From contig JAHKLQ010000202.1 of NCBI GenBank assembly GCA_020854975.1, forward strand, positions 1 through 64,000: 64,000 nt of DNA, read 5' to 3'. The notes beneath the pieces were generated by a model. The model was not told where the DNA came from. It saw only the letters and a program-made list of their open reading frames with translations, and did not search any database. Of the stretch, positions 19,553 through 28,748 are shown piece after piece. The number at the start of each line of letters is the position of its first letter. Position 1 is the stretch's first letter. The stretch is from Methanobacterium sp. (GTDB lineage Archaea > Methanobacteriota > Methanobacteria > Methanobacteriales > Methanobacteriaceae). Position numbers and translations under genes: made by a program.

Positions 19553-19754
19553 ATCACTATTAATCAATTAATAATAGTCATCATCTTACTACATGTATTT
19601 TTAATGTATTAAATAAGATTATTAGTAATTATTTATGTTTTGAAATCAAAATGGTTAAATAAACGTTTTAGTTTAATAAAACCTATAAATTATGACATAT
19701 TTATTAAACAATACTTGACTTTAAATTGATAACTAATAATGCCAAGGGATCAAA

Positions 19755-20171
19755 ATGAATAAAACAATTATCATGATAATTATTTCAATTTTTATTATAA
19801 TAACTGGAAATTCAGGGTGTATCCAAGACAATCCAACAAATAATACATGGGGAGAAAAAAAAATCTCCATTGATGCAATTAAAGTTTCGAACAATACAAC
19901 TTGGAACCGCAGCGAAACCAACGAATCACAATACTATGTTTATGGATACTTATATAATGATAACCAATTTGAAGCTTTGGATCCCAAAATAAAGATCACA
20001 ACCTATTATGCAAACGGAACCGTATTCGCATTTAATGACACACCTTATATTGATCCTAAAAATTTACCTGCAAAGGGGTCATCCCGTTTTTATGCTCGTT
20101 TTTATGATCCTGATAAAAAAATTACTAACTTCACTGTGGAAGTATTAAACGCCAAGGGAGAATTAGGTTAA
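19755..20171 (+). CDS. Small secreted lipoprotein, FxLYD-like
   Basis: A 138-residue protein with an N-terminal hydrophobic signal (about residues 4-18) ending in GNSGC, a likely lipobox. The exposed domain has YYVYGYLYNDNQFEALDPKI and a later FTVEVLNAKG, resembling FxLYD beta-sandwich domains of archaeal surface proteins. GGGA precedes the ATG. It converges on the exporter gene with four bases between the stops. Function is unknown; the position between lasso genes D and N may or may not be meaningful. Confidence 0.65.
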   Translation: MNKTIIMIIISIFIIITGNSGCIQDNPTNNTWGEKKISIDAIKVSNNTTWNRSETNESQYYVYGYLYNDNQFEALDPKIKITTYYANGTVFAFNDTPYIDPKNLPAKGSSRFYARFYDPDKKITNFTVEVLNAKGELG

Positions 20172-20175
20172 TATT

Positions 20176-21987
20176 CTACCTGTTATCTCCTTGATTTTTA
20201 TTAACATCCCCGAACCATCCTTTATGATTTTTCAACAGTTCCTTCCAAGTTCCAAATTCCAAAATCTTCCCATTATCAACTAGATAAATGTAATCTGCGT
20301 TTTTAATGGTGGAAATTCTGTGGGCTACCATTAAGATAGTTATTTCCCCATGAATGTTATCAATAGCCCATATTATTTTCTTTTCATTCTCAGAATCCAG
20401 GTTACTTGTAGCTTCATCCATAATGAGAAGTGATGGTTTTCTCAAGAGCGCTCTGGCTAGTGCCAGACGTTGTCTCTCTCCCCCTGAAAGACGAACACCC
20501 CTATCACCAATAACAGTATCCAATCCTTCAGGAAGTTTACTGACAAAGTTGTAAGCAGCTGCTAGTTTCAATGCCTCATTAATATCCTCTTCACTTGCAT
20601 CTGGGCAGGATAGTTGTAGGTTGAATCGGATGGTTTCATTGAAAAGAAAAGTTTCCTGGGCAACGTAACCAATTTCACTCCTCCAAGAAGCAAGAGATTT
20701 ATCTGAAATAGGAATTCCGTCTACTGTCACATTCCCCATTTCTGGTTTTATAAGACCCATTACCAGATCTGCCACTGTACTTTTACCTGCCCCTGATGGT
20801 CCGGCAATGGCCGTCGTCTTCCCTGCAAGGATCTTTAAATTCATATTTTTTATGATGAAATGCTCTTCACCAAGATATGAAAACTTGACATTTTCCAAAA
20901 GGATTTCCTTTTTCAATTCTATTTTTTTAGCTCCCTCTTCATCTTCTAAATCTATGACCTCACTATTTTCCAGACACTCTTTTTCAAGATCCATAACAGT
21001 CCCAAATGCAGGTAACATATTGATAAAATACTGGTAAGCTCTTTGAATAGTAGAAAACTGAGGAATCATACGTACAAATAGATAAATAAGTAAAAATAGA
21101 CTAGCAGTTGGTAACTTAATCGTTTCAACAAGGAGAAACACCATAACCGCAAGAACCACCACAGTCCCCACATCAAATAAAAGTTTAACATCCACATAAC
21201 TCCGAATTGCATCCAAATAATTATAGGCAACTTGATCAGCCTGCTTTCTGAAAACTTTAATATTTTCTCCCTGCATTCCAAAGCTTTTTATGGTTTTCAT
21301 ACCATCTAAGTGCTGTATGATGGAATAATATAAATCCCGGGTGGTAGTGGTTATTTCTTCACCACTGCTACGTGATCTTCCTGCCCTTTTCCTGAGAATT
21401 AGGAGGATGGCCACTCCGACTGCAAAGATAACACCAGTGAATATACCGGCCAGTTCAAGTGCGAAAATAATGTAAACCACTAAGATCATTATACCTGCTA
21501 GAAGAGTTAAAAACTGACCAGTGCCCGTGCTTATTCTGTCAATTTCGTTTGTAAGGGCGTGAGTTAAGTTAGATGATTTCACACGTGAAAAAAATAACCA
21601 TGAAGAGTTAGTTATGGCATTGTAGAGACGTTTTCTGAGATGGGCTGCAAACTGGTACTGGATCTCAGAGGTCTTAATGGATTGATATCTAGTTAAAATG
21701 GCACTGATACTGATCACCACCACATAAATTACCAGCACCATGGCTAGACTTGGCTTTAAACCCATAAGAGCGAAAAATGACGACACGTATCCTGCGATCT
21801 GACCCAATGATCCCTGCCCCACATCCAGACCTACCAATCCCAGGAGAGGAACAAGTATCACCAGACTAACTGCTTCTGTGAGACTTAAAAGAACCATTAA
21901 AGTTACAGCTAAGGCAACCTTTCTAGGCATTAACTCGGTTAAGTTTTGAGTGTACTGTTTCAGTAAGCTATTTTTGAAATATTTCAT
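20176..21987 (-). CDS. Lasso-cluster ABC exporter (D protein), fused membrane and ATPase domains
   Basis: A 603-residue half-transporter. About six membrane spans fill residues 20-320. The ATPase domain has Walker A GPSGAGKST, signature LSGGERQR and Walker B LLIMDEATSNLD, then the H-loop MVAHRIS. This is the usual size and layout of lasso-peptide exporters, which export the mature peptide and give self-immunity. The ATG shares one base with the stop of the leader-peptidase gene, so the two are translated together. On sequence alone it is a generic type-1 exporter; the neighbours give the assignment. Confidence 0.88.
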   Translation of the reverse strand: MKYFKNSLLKQYTQNLTELMPRKVALAVTLMVLLSLTEAVSLVILVPLLGLVGLDVGQGSLGQIAGYVSSFFALMGLKPSLAMVLVIYVVVISISAILTRYQSIKTSEIQYQFAAHLRKRLYNAITNSSWLFFSRVKSSNLTHALTNEIDRISTGTGQFLTLLAGIMILVVYIIFALELAGIFTGVIFAVGVAILLILRKRAGRSRSSGEEITTTTRDLYYSIIQHLDGMKTIKSFGMQGENIKVFRKQADQVAYNYLDAIRSYVDVKLLFDVGTVVVLAVMVFLLVETIKLPTASLFLLIYLFVRMIPQFSTIQRAYQYFINMLPAFGTVMDLEKECLENSEVIDLEDEEGAKKIELKKEILLENVKFSYLGEEHFIIKNMNLKILAGKTTAIAGPSGAGKSTVADLVMGLIKPEMGNVTVDGIPISDKSLASWRSEIGYVAQETFLFNETIRFNLQLSCPDASEEDINEALKLAAAYNFVSKLPEGLDTVIGDRGVRLSGGERQRLALARALLRKPSLLIMDEATSNLDSENEKKIIWAIDNIHGEITILMVAHRISTIKNADYIYLVDNGKILEFGTWKELLKNHKGWFGDVNKNQGDNR

Positions 21988-22484
21988 TATCCACCATCAA
22001 CATCCATTATAGTTTTATATTTCTTTTCAGATTCACCTAAAACCACCTTTTCATCATGTTCCACCCAGGCATGGGCTTCAAAAACCCCATCTTCATTTGA
22101 AACTCCTATTTTTATGAGAGTGTTATAACCATATTTGGAGAATAATAAATATCCCGCCAATGCCTGTACCAGGCAGCTTGCCCTGGGCACATACTTAGAA
22201 GATGCTAAAATCATTAAGCTTATCCTCTGCAAGGGAACGTTTGAATCATCTACAAAAATATAGTCAGCAATTTTCTGTACTCTTTTTTGAACATAACTAA
22301 ATGGAAAAATCCAAAGCATTACCCTAATCATTATAAGCCAGAATAGAGATTCCATAGCTAATATTTTATCCTTTGAAGATAATTTTATGAAACTTGAAAT
22401 TATGGACATGTTTTCCCCGATTGCATTATTTATATCCTTAATGAGTTCTGTAATTTTCTTATTGTATATTTTTATCAGAAGCAT
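21987..22484 (-). CDS. Lasso leader peptidase (B2), transglutaminase-like
   Basis: A 165-residue protein of the lasso-peptide B2 family, which cuts the leader from the precursor. The catalytic Cys is in YVPRASCLVQALAG (C104) and the His in FEAHAWVEHD (H138), with downstream acidic residues for the triad. A hydrophobic stretch at about 46-62 is normal for the family. A second ATG at 22409 would give a typical 140-residue B2 and has GGGG before it, so the true start is open. The overlap with the exporter gene and the separate PqqD gene fit the split B1/B2 architecture. Confidence 0.85.
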   Translation of the reverse strand: MLLIKIYNKKITELIKDINNAIGENMSIISSFIKLSSKDKILAMESLFWLIMIRVMLWIFPFSYVQKRVQKIADYIFVDDSNVPLQRISLMILASSKYVPRASCLVQALAGYLLFSKYGYNTLIKIGVSNEDGVFEAHAWVEHDEKVVLGESEKKYKTIMDVDGG

Positions 22485-22522
22485 AATTCCAAGAAGTTGA
22501 TCGTATCCTACTAAATATTCTT

Positions 22523-22766
22523 TGTGCCAATATTCACAAACTTCTTTTTAAAAATCAGTTCAACCCCAAAAATATCTAATACTATCCAAGTTTTTGTGAC
22601 ATTTTTCACATAGTTATATATTAAAAACCAAATTTTATAAGTGATGGTCACAAATTTTTTATTATCAAAATATTCACCTTGAAAACATATATTGTCAACC
22701 AATTATTTTTCATGTTTTTGTGAATTTGGTCACCTATTTATAAACGAGCTTGTGCTGAAATTCACA
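22523..22766. promoter_or_regulatory. Four TGTGA-N6-TCACA type inverted repeats in the divergent B2/adhesin promoter region
   Basis: Four dyads with the same half-site and six-base spacer lie at 22523-22538 (TGTGC/TCACA), 22595-22610 (TGTGA/TCACA, perfect), 22719-22734 (TGTGA/TCACC) and 22751-22766 (TGTGC/TCACA). They look like operators for a dimeric regulator. The first sits just downstream of a minus-strand TATA-like TTTTTAAAAA (about 22543-22552) for the B2-D genes, a place where binding would block transcription. A TATA-like CTTTATATAT at 22790-22799 and AAAAATATAA at about 22883-22892 could serve the adhesin gene. No reading frame of note lies in this 450-base gap. Confidence 0.55.
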
Positions 22767-22938
22767 TACATATAGGTTGTTTTAGGAACCTTTATATATG
22801 CATAATCACATAAGAAAAGTCAACGAATATTATTATCACGAGATTATATTGCTCACGCCAAACAACAAGTTGGTTCAAGATGAAAAATATAACCTCAAAA
22901 ATTAATTTCAAAGTTTAAATTTGATGGGGGAATAAAAA

Positions 22939-25900
22939 ATTAGGATTAAAAAACAAGTATTAATGTTTATCTTGGCTATTTTATTAGTTCTAACTCTTTG
23001 TGGTACTGTAGCAGCCGTAAGCGACAAAGAAAAGAAAAAAGACATAACTGAAGAAAACATCACAGAAAATGTAACCACAACTGGTGGATGCGATCCTGTA
23101 ATCAATGGTACAGTAACCATTGAGGAATATGGCCGTACAAGAGCACTGCCCAATGCCACAGTCACTGTAAGCTCAACCAGTGACCGGATTCTGGGCATGG
23201 CAACTACCGATGAAAATGGATATTATTCCATCAGCTTTTTCAGCACCGATACTATTTTTAAATTAACAGCCAGCTACATTGGATGTGATTCTGTCACCAA
23301 TAGCAGTGTGCCTGTGACCTTAAACTTGACTGATAATATGGCATATGGTACTGCTAATTTCCTCCTAACCCCCATCGAAGCAGAATATCTTGGTTTGGGA
23401 AATTATAAATTAGTTTATATGAAATATTATGGTGATTATGGGCCAGCAGGAGTTATGAGAGTAAGAATTCCTGCAGATGGCGGTACAACCTATACTGCGT
23501 TTTGTATTGATATCTACACTCCCATTTCCTCTGGTAACACTCTCTTAGTTAACGGTCCTCTACCTGGAACTGCAGGAGATCTACCTGAAGGGGTTGACTG
23601 GGGTAAAGTTAACTACATACTCACCAACTATGTAACTAACTACCTTTCGAATAATGAAGCTGCAGCCATCCAGTGTGCCATCTGGTACTACACCTCAGCA
23701 CCATACGGTGTTTACCCCGGAAACAACTCAGAACACCCTGGATATTACCAGTTCATGACTTACAGTCCCAGATACATCTCTGGTTTAAGAGCCCCCTATG
23801 ATGGAGTTATGGAAGGCTGGTGGAATTATGATTATACTGTTTATAACCGGGCCTGGGAGATTATAGATGATGCGGAATCCATAAGTTACCCCTCCCAGAT
23901 ATCAATAGACCCTGAAACTGTTAGAATACCCAATGGTGGAAGCACCAGCCTAACTACCACTGTAACGGATCAGGATGGTAACCCTATGAGTGGGGTTACT
24001 GTGAACTTTTCCACCAGTAGTGGTTCATTTTCATCTTATTCAAGTGTAACTACCACTACAGCCACCACTAACAGCTATGGACAGGCAACTGTAACCTTAT
24101 ACAGCAGATACAATTACAATACTAGTGCCACTGTACTTACATGGGTACAGCTACAGGAATACGGAACTTTACTATATGATGATTACTTGAACCCTAAACA
24201 GAACTTGGTTGTGGCTGATATGGTTCCTTACACTCTACAGGCTATCAGTATTGTGAACTTTGATGTGACAGCCAATGTTGCCCTATCACAAACTTCCACC
24301 ACACCGGTGAATGTGGGTGATACAGTAACTTATGTGGTTACTGCCACCAATAATGGACCTAACACTGCCACTGGTATCCTAATCAGTGACATTATCCCTG
24401 CAGGATTAAGCAATGTTACCATCACCCCCTCCAATGGCGCCCAATACTATAACTCCAACAATGGAATATGGACCATAGCCTCACTGGCCAATGGAGCCAG
24501 CGCCACGTTAACCATAACCGGAACTGCCACCACAACCATGGCAGGATTAAATACCACCAACACGGCTACCAGGATTGCCCAGAGCCAGTACAACAGCTTA
24601 TCCAACACTACTAGTGCAGTGGTTTACACCAAACTATCAGATCCTATCATTACCCAGACTGTGAATGGGCAGAGCACGGGTAGTGTAACTGTGAATGTTG
24701 GTGATGATGTAACTTACATTGTTAACGCTTACTGCAGCGGCCCAGATGATGCAACTAATATCCAAATCCGTGACATAGTACCTGCAGGACTTGAAAATGT
24801 TACTGTAACTCCATCTGTGGGAACTTACGATTATAACACTGGAATCTGGACAATTGCTTTCCTGCAAAAATTCACCAGCGCCACCATAACCATAGCTGGA
24901 CAGGCAGGAGCAGCCATGGCCGGAACCAACATAACTAACCATGCAGAAGAAATTTATCAGACTGAATACAACCCAGAACCTGGTAACAGTACTAGTATTC
25001 CAGTTTACACCAAACTGGCTGATGTAACATTATCACAAACTGGAAGTTACCTGAGTGACGTGGTGACTTTCATTGTTACTGCCACTAACAACGGACCAGA
25101 CACAGCTACTAACATAAATATTGGGGATATTATTCCTGCTGGACTGACAGGAGTTACTGTCACACCGTCTACAGGAACTAGCTATTCTGATGGCGTTTGG
25201 ACCATTCCAAGTTTAGCTTATCTTGCAAGTGCAACCCTGAATATAACTGGGAATAGCGTGTCTCAAATAACAACATATAACAACGTAACAGAAATTAATC
25301 AAACTGAATATGATCCAACACCAGATAATAACATATCTGGAATTTACACACCAGCAGTTGATATTATTGTGTCAAACCAAGGTTGGTACTACCTTACTGC
25401 TCAAGGGAAGTACCAAGACTCATTTGTCGTCGGAAACACACCAATATTCATGTGGGGCTTAAGAAATTCAGCCAATTACGACGAAGCAACAGGCGTAATA
25501 TCACAATTCATAATCCCAGACGGATTTGAATATATCGGATCTTCACCAAATGTTGGAACAGTCACTTACGAATATGACGAAATAAACCATCAAGGAATCT
25601 TAACCTGGATCATAGGATACATGCCTAAAAACGGAGTAGTAAACTGCTATGTAACACTAAAAGTCACAACCGTAGGTAACAAAACAGCAAACCTAACCCC
25701 AATAGCAAGCCTAACACATGTAGACCAAACTGACATAAACCCAACAAACGACCAAAACAAAACATTCGGAATAATAGGACAACCCTGCGCAGACATACAA
25801 GTAAACCAAACATACCAAACAACCACACAAGAAGGCAAACAATACATAACCTACTCTATAACCATAGCCAACAATGGACCAAGCAACGCAACAGGAGTCC

Positions 25901-26184
25901 AAATAACAGACCTACTACCCTCAGGAGTAACTTACACAAGCCACACCATCTCAAACGACAGTGGAAACACTTGGATCGACAACGACACAGCATACAATCC
26001 CAACACAGGAATATGGAACATAGGAACATTTAACTACCTAACAGGAACAAGAATACTCAACATAACCGCAGAAATCACAGCAACCAGCGGAACCATAATC
26101 AACACAGCTATAAGAACAGCCAGAATAGAAAAAGACTCAAACTACGACAACGACGCACAAACAACATACTACACTATCCTGTAA
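22939..26184 (+). CDS. Secreted thioester-domain adhesin with Ig-like and DUF11 repeats
   Basis: A secreted protein of about 1081 residues. After the signal peptide comes a carboxypeptidase-regulatory-like fold, then a thioester domain with FCIDIY (Cys 181 counted from the ATG at 22963) and IQCAIW (Gln 237). In Gram-positive adhesins that Cys-Gln pair forms an internal thioester that bonds covalently to host targets. A Big_1-like domain (DQDGNPMSGVTVNF) and about five DUF11 repeats (VGDTVTYVVTATNNGP type) follow. No C-terminal anchor is visible. ATT at 22939, eight bases after GGGGG, adds a basic n-region (RIKKQ) to the signal and is the likely start; the first ATG is 22963. Codon use changes after about 25430. 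Confidence 0.8.
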   Translation: MRIKKQVLMFILAILLVLTLCGTVAAVSDKEKKKDITEENITENVTTTGGCDPVINGTVTIEEYGRTRALPNATVTVSSTSDRILGMATTDENGYYSISFFSTDTIFKLTASYIGCDSVTNSSVPVTLNLTDNMAYGTANFLLTPIEAEYLGLGNYKLVYMKYYGDYGPAGVMRVRIPADGGTTYTAFCIDIYTPISSGNTLLVNGPLPGTAGDLPEGVDWGKVNYILTNYVTNYLSNNEAAAIQCAIWYYTSAPYGVYPGNNSEHPGYYQFMTYSPRYISGLRAPYDGVMEGWWNYDYTVYNRAWEIIDDAESISYPSQISIDPETVRIPNGGSTSLTTTVTDQDGNPMSGVTVNFSTSSGSFSSYSSVTTTTATTNSYGQATVTLYSRYNYNTSATVLTWVQLQEYGTLLYDDYLNPKQNLVVADMVPYTLQAISIVNFDVTANVALSQTSTTPVNVGDTVTYVVTATNNGPNTATGILISDIIPAGLSNVTITPSNGAQYYNSNNGIWTIASLANGASATLTITGTATTTMAGLNTTNTATRIAQSQYNSLSNTTSAVVYTKLSDPIITQTVNGQSTGSVTVNVGDDVTYIVNAYCSGPDDATNIQIRDIVPAGLENVTVTPSVGTYDYNTGIWTIAFLQKFTSATITIAGQAGAAMAGTNITNHAEEIYQTEYNPEPGNSTSIPVYTKLADVTLSQTGSYLSDVVTFIVTATNNGPDTATNINIGDIIPAGLTGVTVTPSTGTSYSDGVWTIPSLAYLASATLNITGNSVSQITTYNNVTEINQTEYDPTPDNNISGIYTPAVDIIVSNQGWYYLTAQGKYQDSFVVGNTPIFMWGLRNSANYDEATGVISQFIIPDGFEYIGSSPNVGTVTYEYDEINHQGILTWIIGYMPKNGVVNCYVTLKVTTVGNKTANLTPIASLTHVDQTDINPTNDQNKTFGIIGQPCADIQVNQTYQTTTQEGKQYITYSITIANNGPSNATGVQITDLLPSGVTYTSHTISNDSGNTWIDNDTAYNPNTGIWNIGTFNYLTGTRILNITAEITATSGTIINTAIRTARIEKDSNYDNDAQTTYYTIL

Positions 26185-26188
26185 AAAT

Positions 26189-26222
26189 AGAGGATGAAAT
26201 AAATCCTCCTTTTTGCTCTTTT
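26189..26222 (+). terminator. Terminator-like hairpin after the adhesin gene
   Basis: GAGGAT and ATCCTC form a six-base stem around a short loop, followed by T-rich sequence (CTTTTTGCTCTTTT). It separates the adhesin transcript from the precursor gene, which has its own TATA box just after. Confidence 0.45.
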
Positions 26223-26224
26223 GA

Positions 26225-26234
26225 TTAAATATAA
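26225..26234 (+). promoter_or_regulatory. TATA box of the lasso precursor gene
   Basis: TTAAATATAAATG-like sequence lies about 40 to 45 bases before the first ATG (26274). It predicts a transcript starting near 26255 with a leader of about 20 to 30 bases. A dedicated promoter fits the high level of precursor expression usual in such clusters. Confidence 0.5.
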
Positions 26235-26273
26235 ATGTTATTAGACTAATAGAAAAATTTAAAAAGTAAAAGT

Positions 26274-26396
26274 ATGATTAATATGAATGATAAAAGAGAA
26301 TATAAGAAACCAGTACTAAAAAAACATGGCGATATCAAGGTTATTACCAAAAAAGGTGATGTTTACGATGATGGTTTTACCTACACATCTATTTAA
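26274..26396 (+). CDS. Predicted lasso-peptide precursor (A)
   Basis: A 40-residue frame (37 from the second ATG at 26283). In the shorter numbering the leader has Y7, P10, L12, G16 and T22, exactly the Y-x2-P-x-L-x3-G-x5-T pattern read by lasso RRE and B2 proteins. Cleavage two residues after Thr would give a 14-residue core starting at K24, with D30 as residue 7 for the macrolactam; cleavage right after Thr would give an eight-residue ring. The tail after D30 is GFTYTSI. Start residue Lys and the short tail are unusual. It lies head-on to the cyclase gene, six bases between the stops. Confidence 0.78.
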   Translation: MINMNDKREYKKPVLKKHGDIKVITKKGDVYDDGFTYTSI

Positions 26397-26402
26397 AGAT
26401 AG

Positions 26403-28301
26403 TTAATCACGTTTATCATTTTGTAACCATAAATCAAGTAAAGTTACCAGCCAAATGTCTCGATTTGAAAAGATGGTTCCTTCTCCTTTTTCATATTTTT
26501 TATATGAATCTCGAATTTTATGTACGTTTACATAAGGTTTTATTAAAAGATTTTTCTGGGAAAAAATCTGTCTTAAACAATTTTTTTCATATAATAAAAG
26601 ATTTTTTTCGTATACTTCTGTAAAAAAGTTTTTTAAAGAGCGCCATTGTATTTCTTTAGGTAAAATATCATTCATGGCAACCCTTTGTATATAACGATTC
26701 CAACCATGGCGAAATTTCATTTCAGTCGGTATTCCATAGCAAAATTCAACTAATCGCTTATCAAAAAAAGGATATCTAGGTTCAATACAAAATGCAGAAA
26801 CAGTTTTATCTATCATTTCTAAAGTACTCTGATTTGAAAATGAAAAAATATCAAAATAATGAGCATTTCTTGCATTTTTAAAATTTTTGGAACTATTAAT
26901 ATTGAATGTTTTCCACCAAGAATCTTCTTCTAATCTTCTGTAAAGATCTTGATTTAAAATATGGCTATTATCTGAATTATTGCCCCTTAGATGGTTTGAA
27001 AAAATGTTTGTAAAATTTTTCGTGCTAAATGGAATTAATGGAAAAACAACTTGTTTAACAAACAAATTAAAAATATTTTTATTAACACGTTTGGAAAAAG
27101 CACTTAGTTCTCCTAGTAGTTTTTTCCAATGGAATGTAACAGCTAATTCTTCTAAATATTTTTTGCCATGTGAAATAGTTTGATCGCCACCTTCACCCAC
27201 TAAACAAACCCTCACATCATTTTTTTCCATATTTTGGTACATATTCCAAAGCATTGCCATATTAGGAGTGTTAAAAGGTTGTTCTTGATGCCATAAAATA
27301 GTATTAATATTGTTTAAAGGGCTAACATTATCACTTAAAATCATGTGCGAAACAATTTCAGGATTATTCGTGACTTTTTCAATATAATAACTTTCATCAA
27401 CTTGTGGAAAATCATTGAAAATCATTGAAAAAGTGTTAATATGATAGATATTACATGAATCTTTATTTAAAATATGATTAGCCATGCAAACAACTGAAGA
27501 AGAATCTAAACCACCACTCAGATCAAATCCCAATGGAAATGAACTTCTCAAACGACATCTAACAGCTTCTTTAAATAAATCATGAAAAGTATTAATGTAA
27601 TCCTTATCCGAATCCATTCTTATTTTAAAGTTTAGATCAATTTCCCAATATTTTTTCAGATAATTATCATTTTGAGTTACTACAAACAGAAAGCTAGCTG
27701 AAAGACAAAGGATATCTTTGTAAAACGTGAATTTTTTATCTGTTAAAACTTTCATTAGATAATAAGCTATTTTTAGCTCATTTAATTTATGAGGTACATC
27801 ATGAACTGTTAAGAGAGATTTAATCTCGGTGCCAAAAATAAAGACATCCTCAGACAAATAATAATAAAAAGGCTTAACCCCCATATGATCCCGAGCACAG
27901 AACAAAATTTCCTTATTTTTATCCCAAATAGCAAAAGCAAAATCCCCTAAAAGCTCCTTAGGACACTTCTCCCCCCACTTCTCATAGGCCTTTAGAATAA
28001 AATAACTGTCTGAAACATGTTCCTGGTCTTCTATCCCTAATTTGGGTGCAAGTTCTTTCCTGTTATCTATCCGTGCATCAGCTGTGATAACCAATCCTGA
28101 TTCTTTATCTTCAAAGGGAAGTGTTTCCTGTAGGGATTCAGGTGTTGTGTGTAGCATCTGGTGACCAAAGGCCACTGGTCCCTCACACCAAGTTCTAGAT
28201 CCATCAGGTCCTCTATGAGCTATCTTTTCATTCATCTTTTTGATGTCAGCGGGGTTAACATCCTTCCCGTCCCGTCTAAAAATTCCGGTTATTCCACTCA
28301 T
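26403..28301 (-). CDS. Lasso cyclase (C), asparagine-synthetase-like without Cys2
   Basis: A 632-residue homologue of asparagine synthetase B. The N-terminal glutaminase-like domain begins M-S-G-I-T-G, with Ser where class II amidotransferases need the catalytic Cys2, so ammonia release is not expected. The synthetase domain keeps the ATP pyrophosphate loop LSGGLDSSS (about residue 265), CLVGEGGDQ and a C-terminal RYPFFDKRLVEFCYG. Lasso cyclases use this ATP chemistry to activate an Asp or Glu side chain and join it to the core's N-terminus. Its neighbours (precursor, PqqD-like RRE) support that role over asparagine synthesis. Confidence 0.88.
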   Translation of the reverse strand: MSGITGIFRRDGKDVNPADIKKMNEKIAHRGPDGSRTWCEGPVAFGHQMLHTTPESLQETLPFEDKESGLVITADARIDNRKELAPKLGIEDQEHVSDSYFILKAYEKWGEKCPKELLGDFAFAIWDKNKEILFCARDHMGVKPFYYYLSEDVFIFGTEIKSLLTVHDVPHKLNELKIAYYLMKVLTDKKFTFYKDILCLSASFLFVVTQNDNYLKKYWEIDLNFKIRMDSDKDYINTFHDLFKEAVRCRLRSSFPLGFDLSGGLDSSSVVCMANHILNKDSCNIYHINTFSMIFNDFPQVDESYYIEKVTNNPEIVSHMILSDNVSPLNNINTILWHQEQPFNTPNMAMLWNMYQNMEKNDVRVCLVGEGGDQTISHGKKYLEELAVTFHWKKLLGELSAFSKRVNKNIFNLFVKQVVFPLIPFSTKNFTNIFSNHLRGNNSDNSHILNQDLYRRLEEDSWWKTFNINSSKNFKNARNAHYFDIFSFSNQSTLEMIDKTVSAFCIEPRYPFFDKRLVEFCYGIPTEMKFRHGWNRYIQRVAMNDILPKEIQWRSLKNFFTEVYEKNLLLYEKNCLRQIFSQKNLLIKPYVNVHKIRDSYKKYEKGEGTIFSNRDIWLVTLLDLWLQNDKRD

Positions 28302-28433
28302 ATACGCTCAACTAAATCCTTGATCTAATCCTAATTATATAAAATAAAAGGAATTTTAAAGAAAAATACAATCCAAAACCTAAAGTTTAATCCACTATAT
28401 TCTCTAAACCTGTTGAAAAAATTAGTGACAATA

Positions 28434-28748
28434 TCATTCATCATCTTCAACATCAATAAGGCCTTTTCCAGCAAGTTCTTGTAGTAATCCTAATAAATCC
28501 TGTTCACATTCATCCTTTTCTACATCATACTCTGCTAAAATAGCATCCCTGACTTCGTTAATGGTTTTAGGTTCCTTTATCTCTTCCCAAATAAAAGCCC
28601 CTACCGGGTTCAAACCATAATAAATCTCATCCTTCATTCCCAGAAGAACCATTTCATCCTCCACTTTACAATAAACATAATCTTTATTCACAACTACCTT
28701 GGTAGAACCTGATAATTCCATTTTATAATCTCCCGAATCCAACTCCAT
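28434..28748 (-). CDS. PqqD-like RRE protein (lasso B1)
   Basis: A 104-residue PqqD-family protein. The recognisable core is MVLLGMKDEIYYGLNPVG, then FIWEEI and the helix pattern ending in LAGKGLIDV. PqqD-type RiPP recognition elements bind the precursor's leader and present it to the peptidase and cyclase. Here it stands directly upstream of the cyclase gene on the same strand, 130 bases apart. Its stand-alone form matches clusters where B is split into B1 and B2. Confidence 0.9.
   Translation of the reverse strand: MELDSGDYKMELSGSTKVVVNKDYVYCKVEDEMVLLGMKDEIYYGLNPVGAFIWEEIKEPKTINEVRDAILAEYDVEKDECEQDLLGLLQELAGKGLIDVEDDE

Noticed and set aside
22641..22651. GTGA-TGG-TCAC as a further operator of the same group
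   Set aside because: The spacer is three bases, not six, so it would not place the half-sites on the same helix face as the others.
22963..26184. Adhesin as the lasso-peptide substrate or precursor
   Set aside because: It has a normal secretion signal and no RRE-type leader motif; the short ORF at 26274 fits far better.
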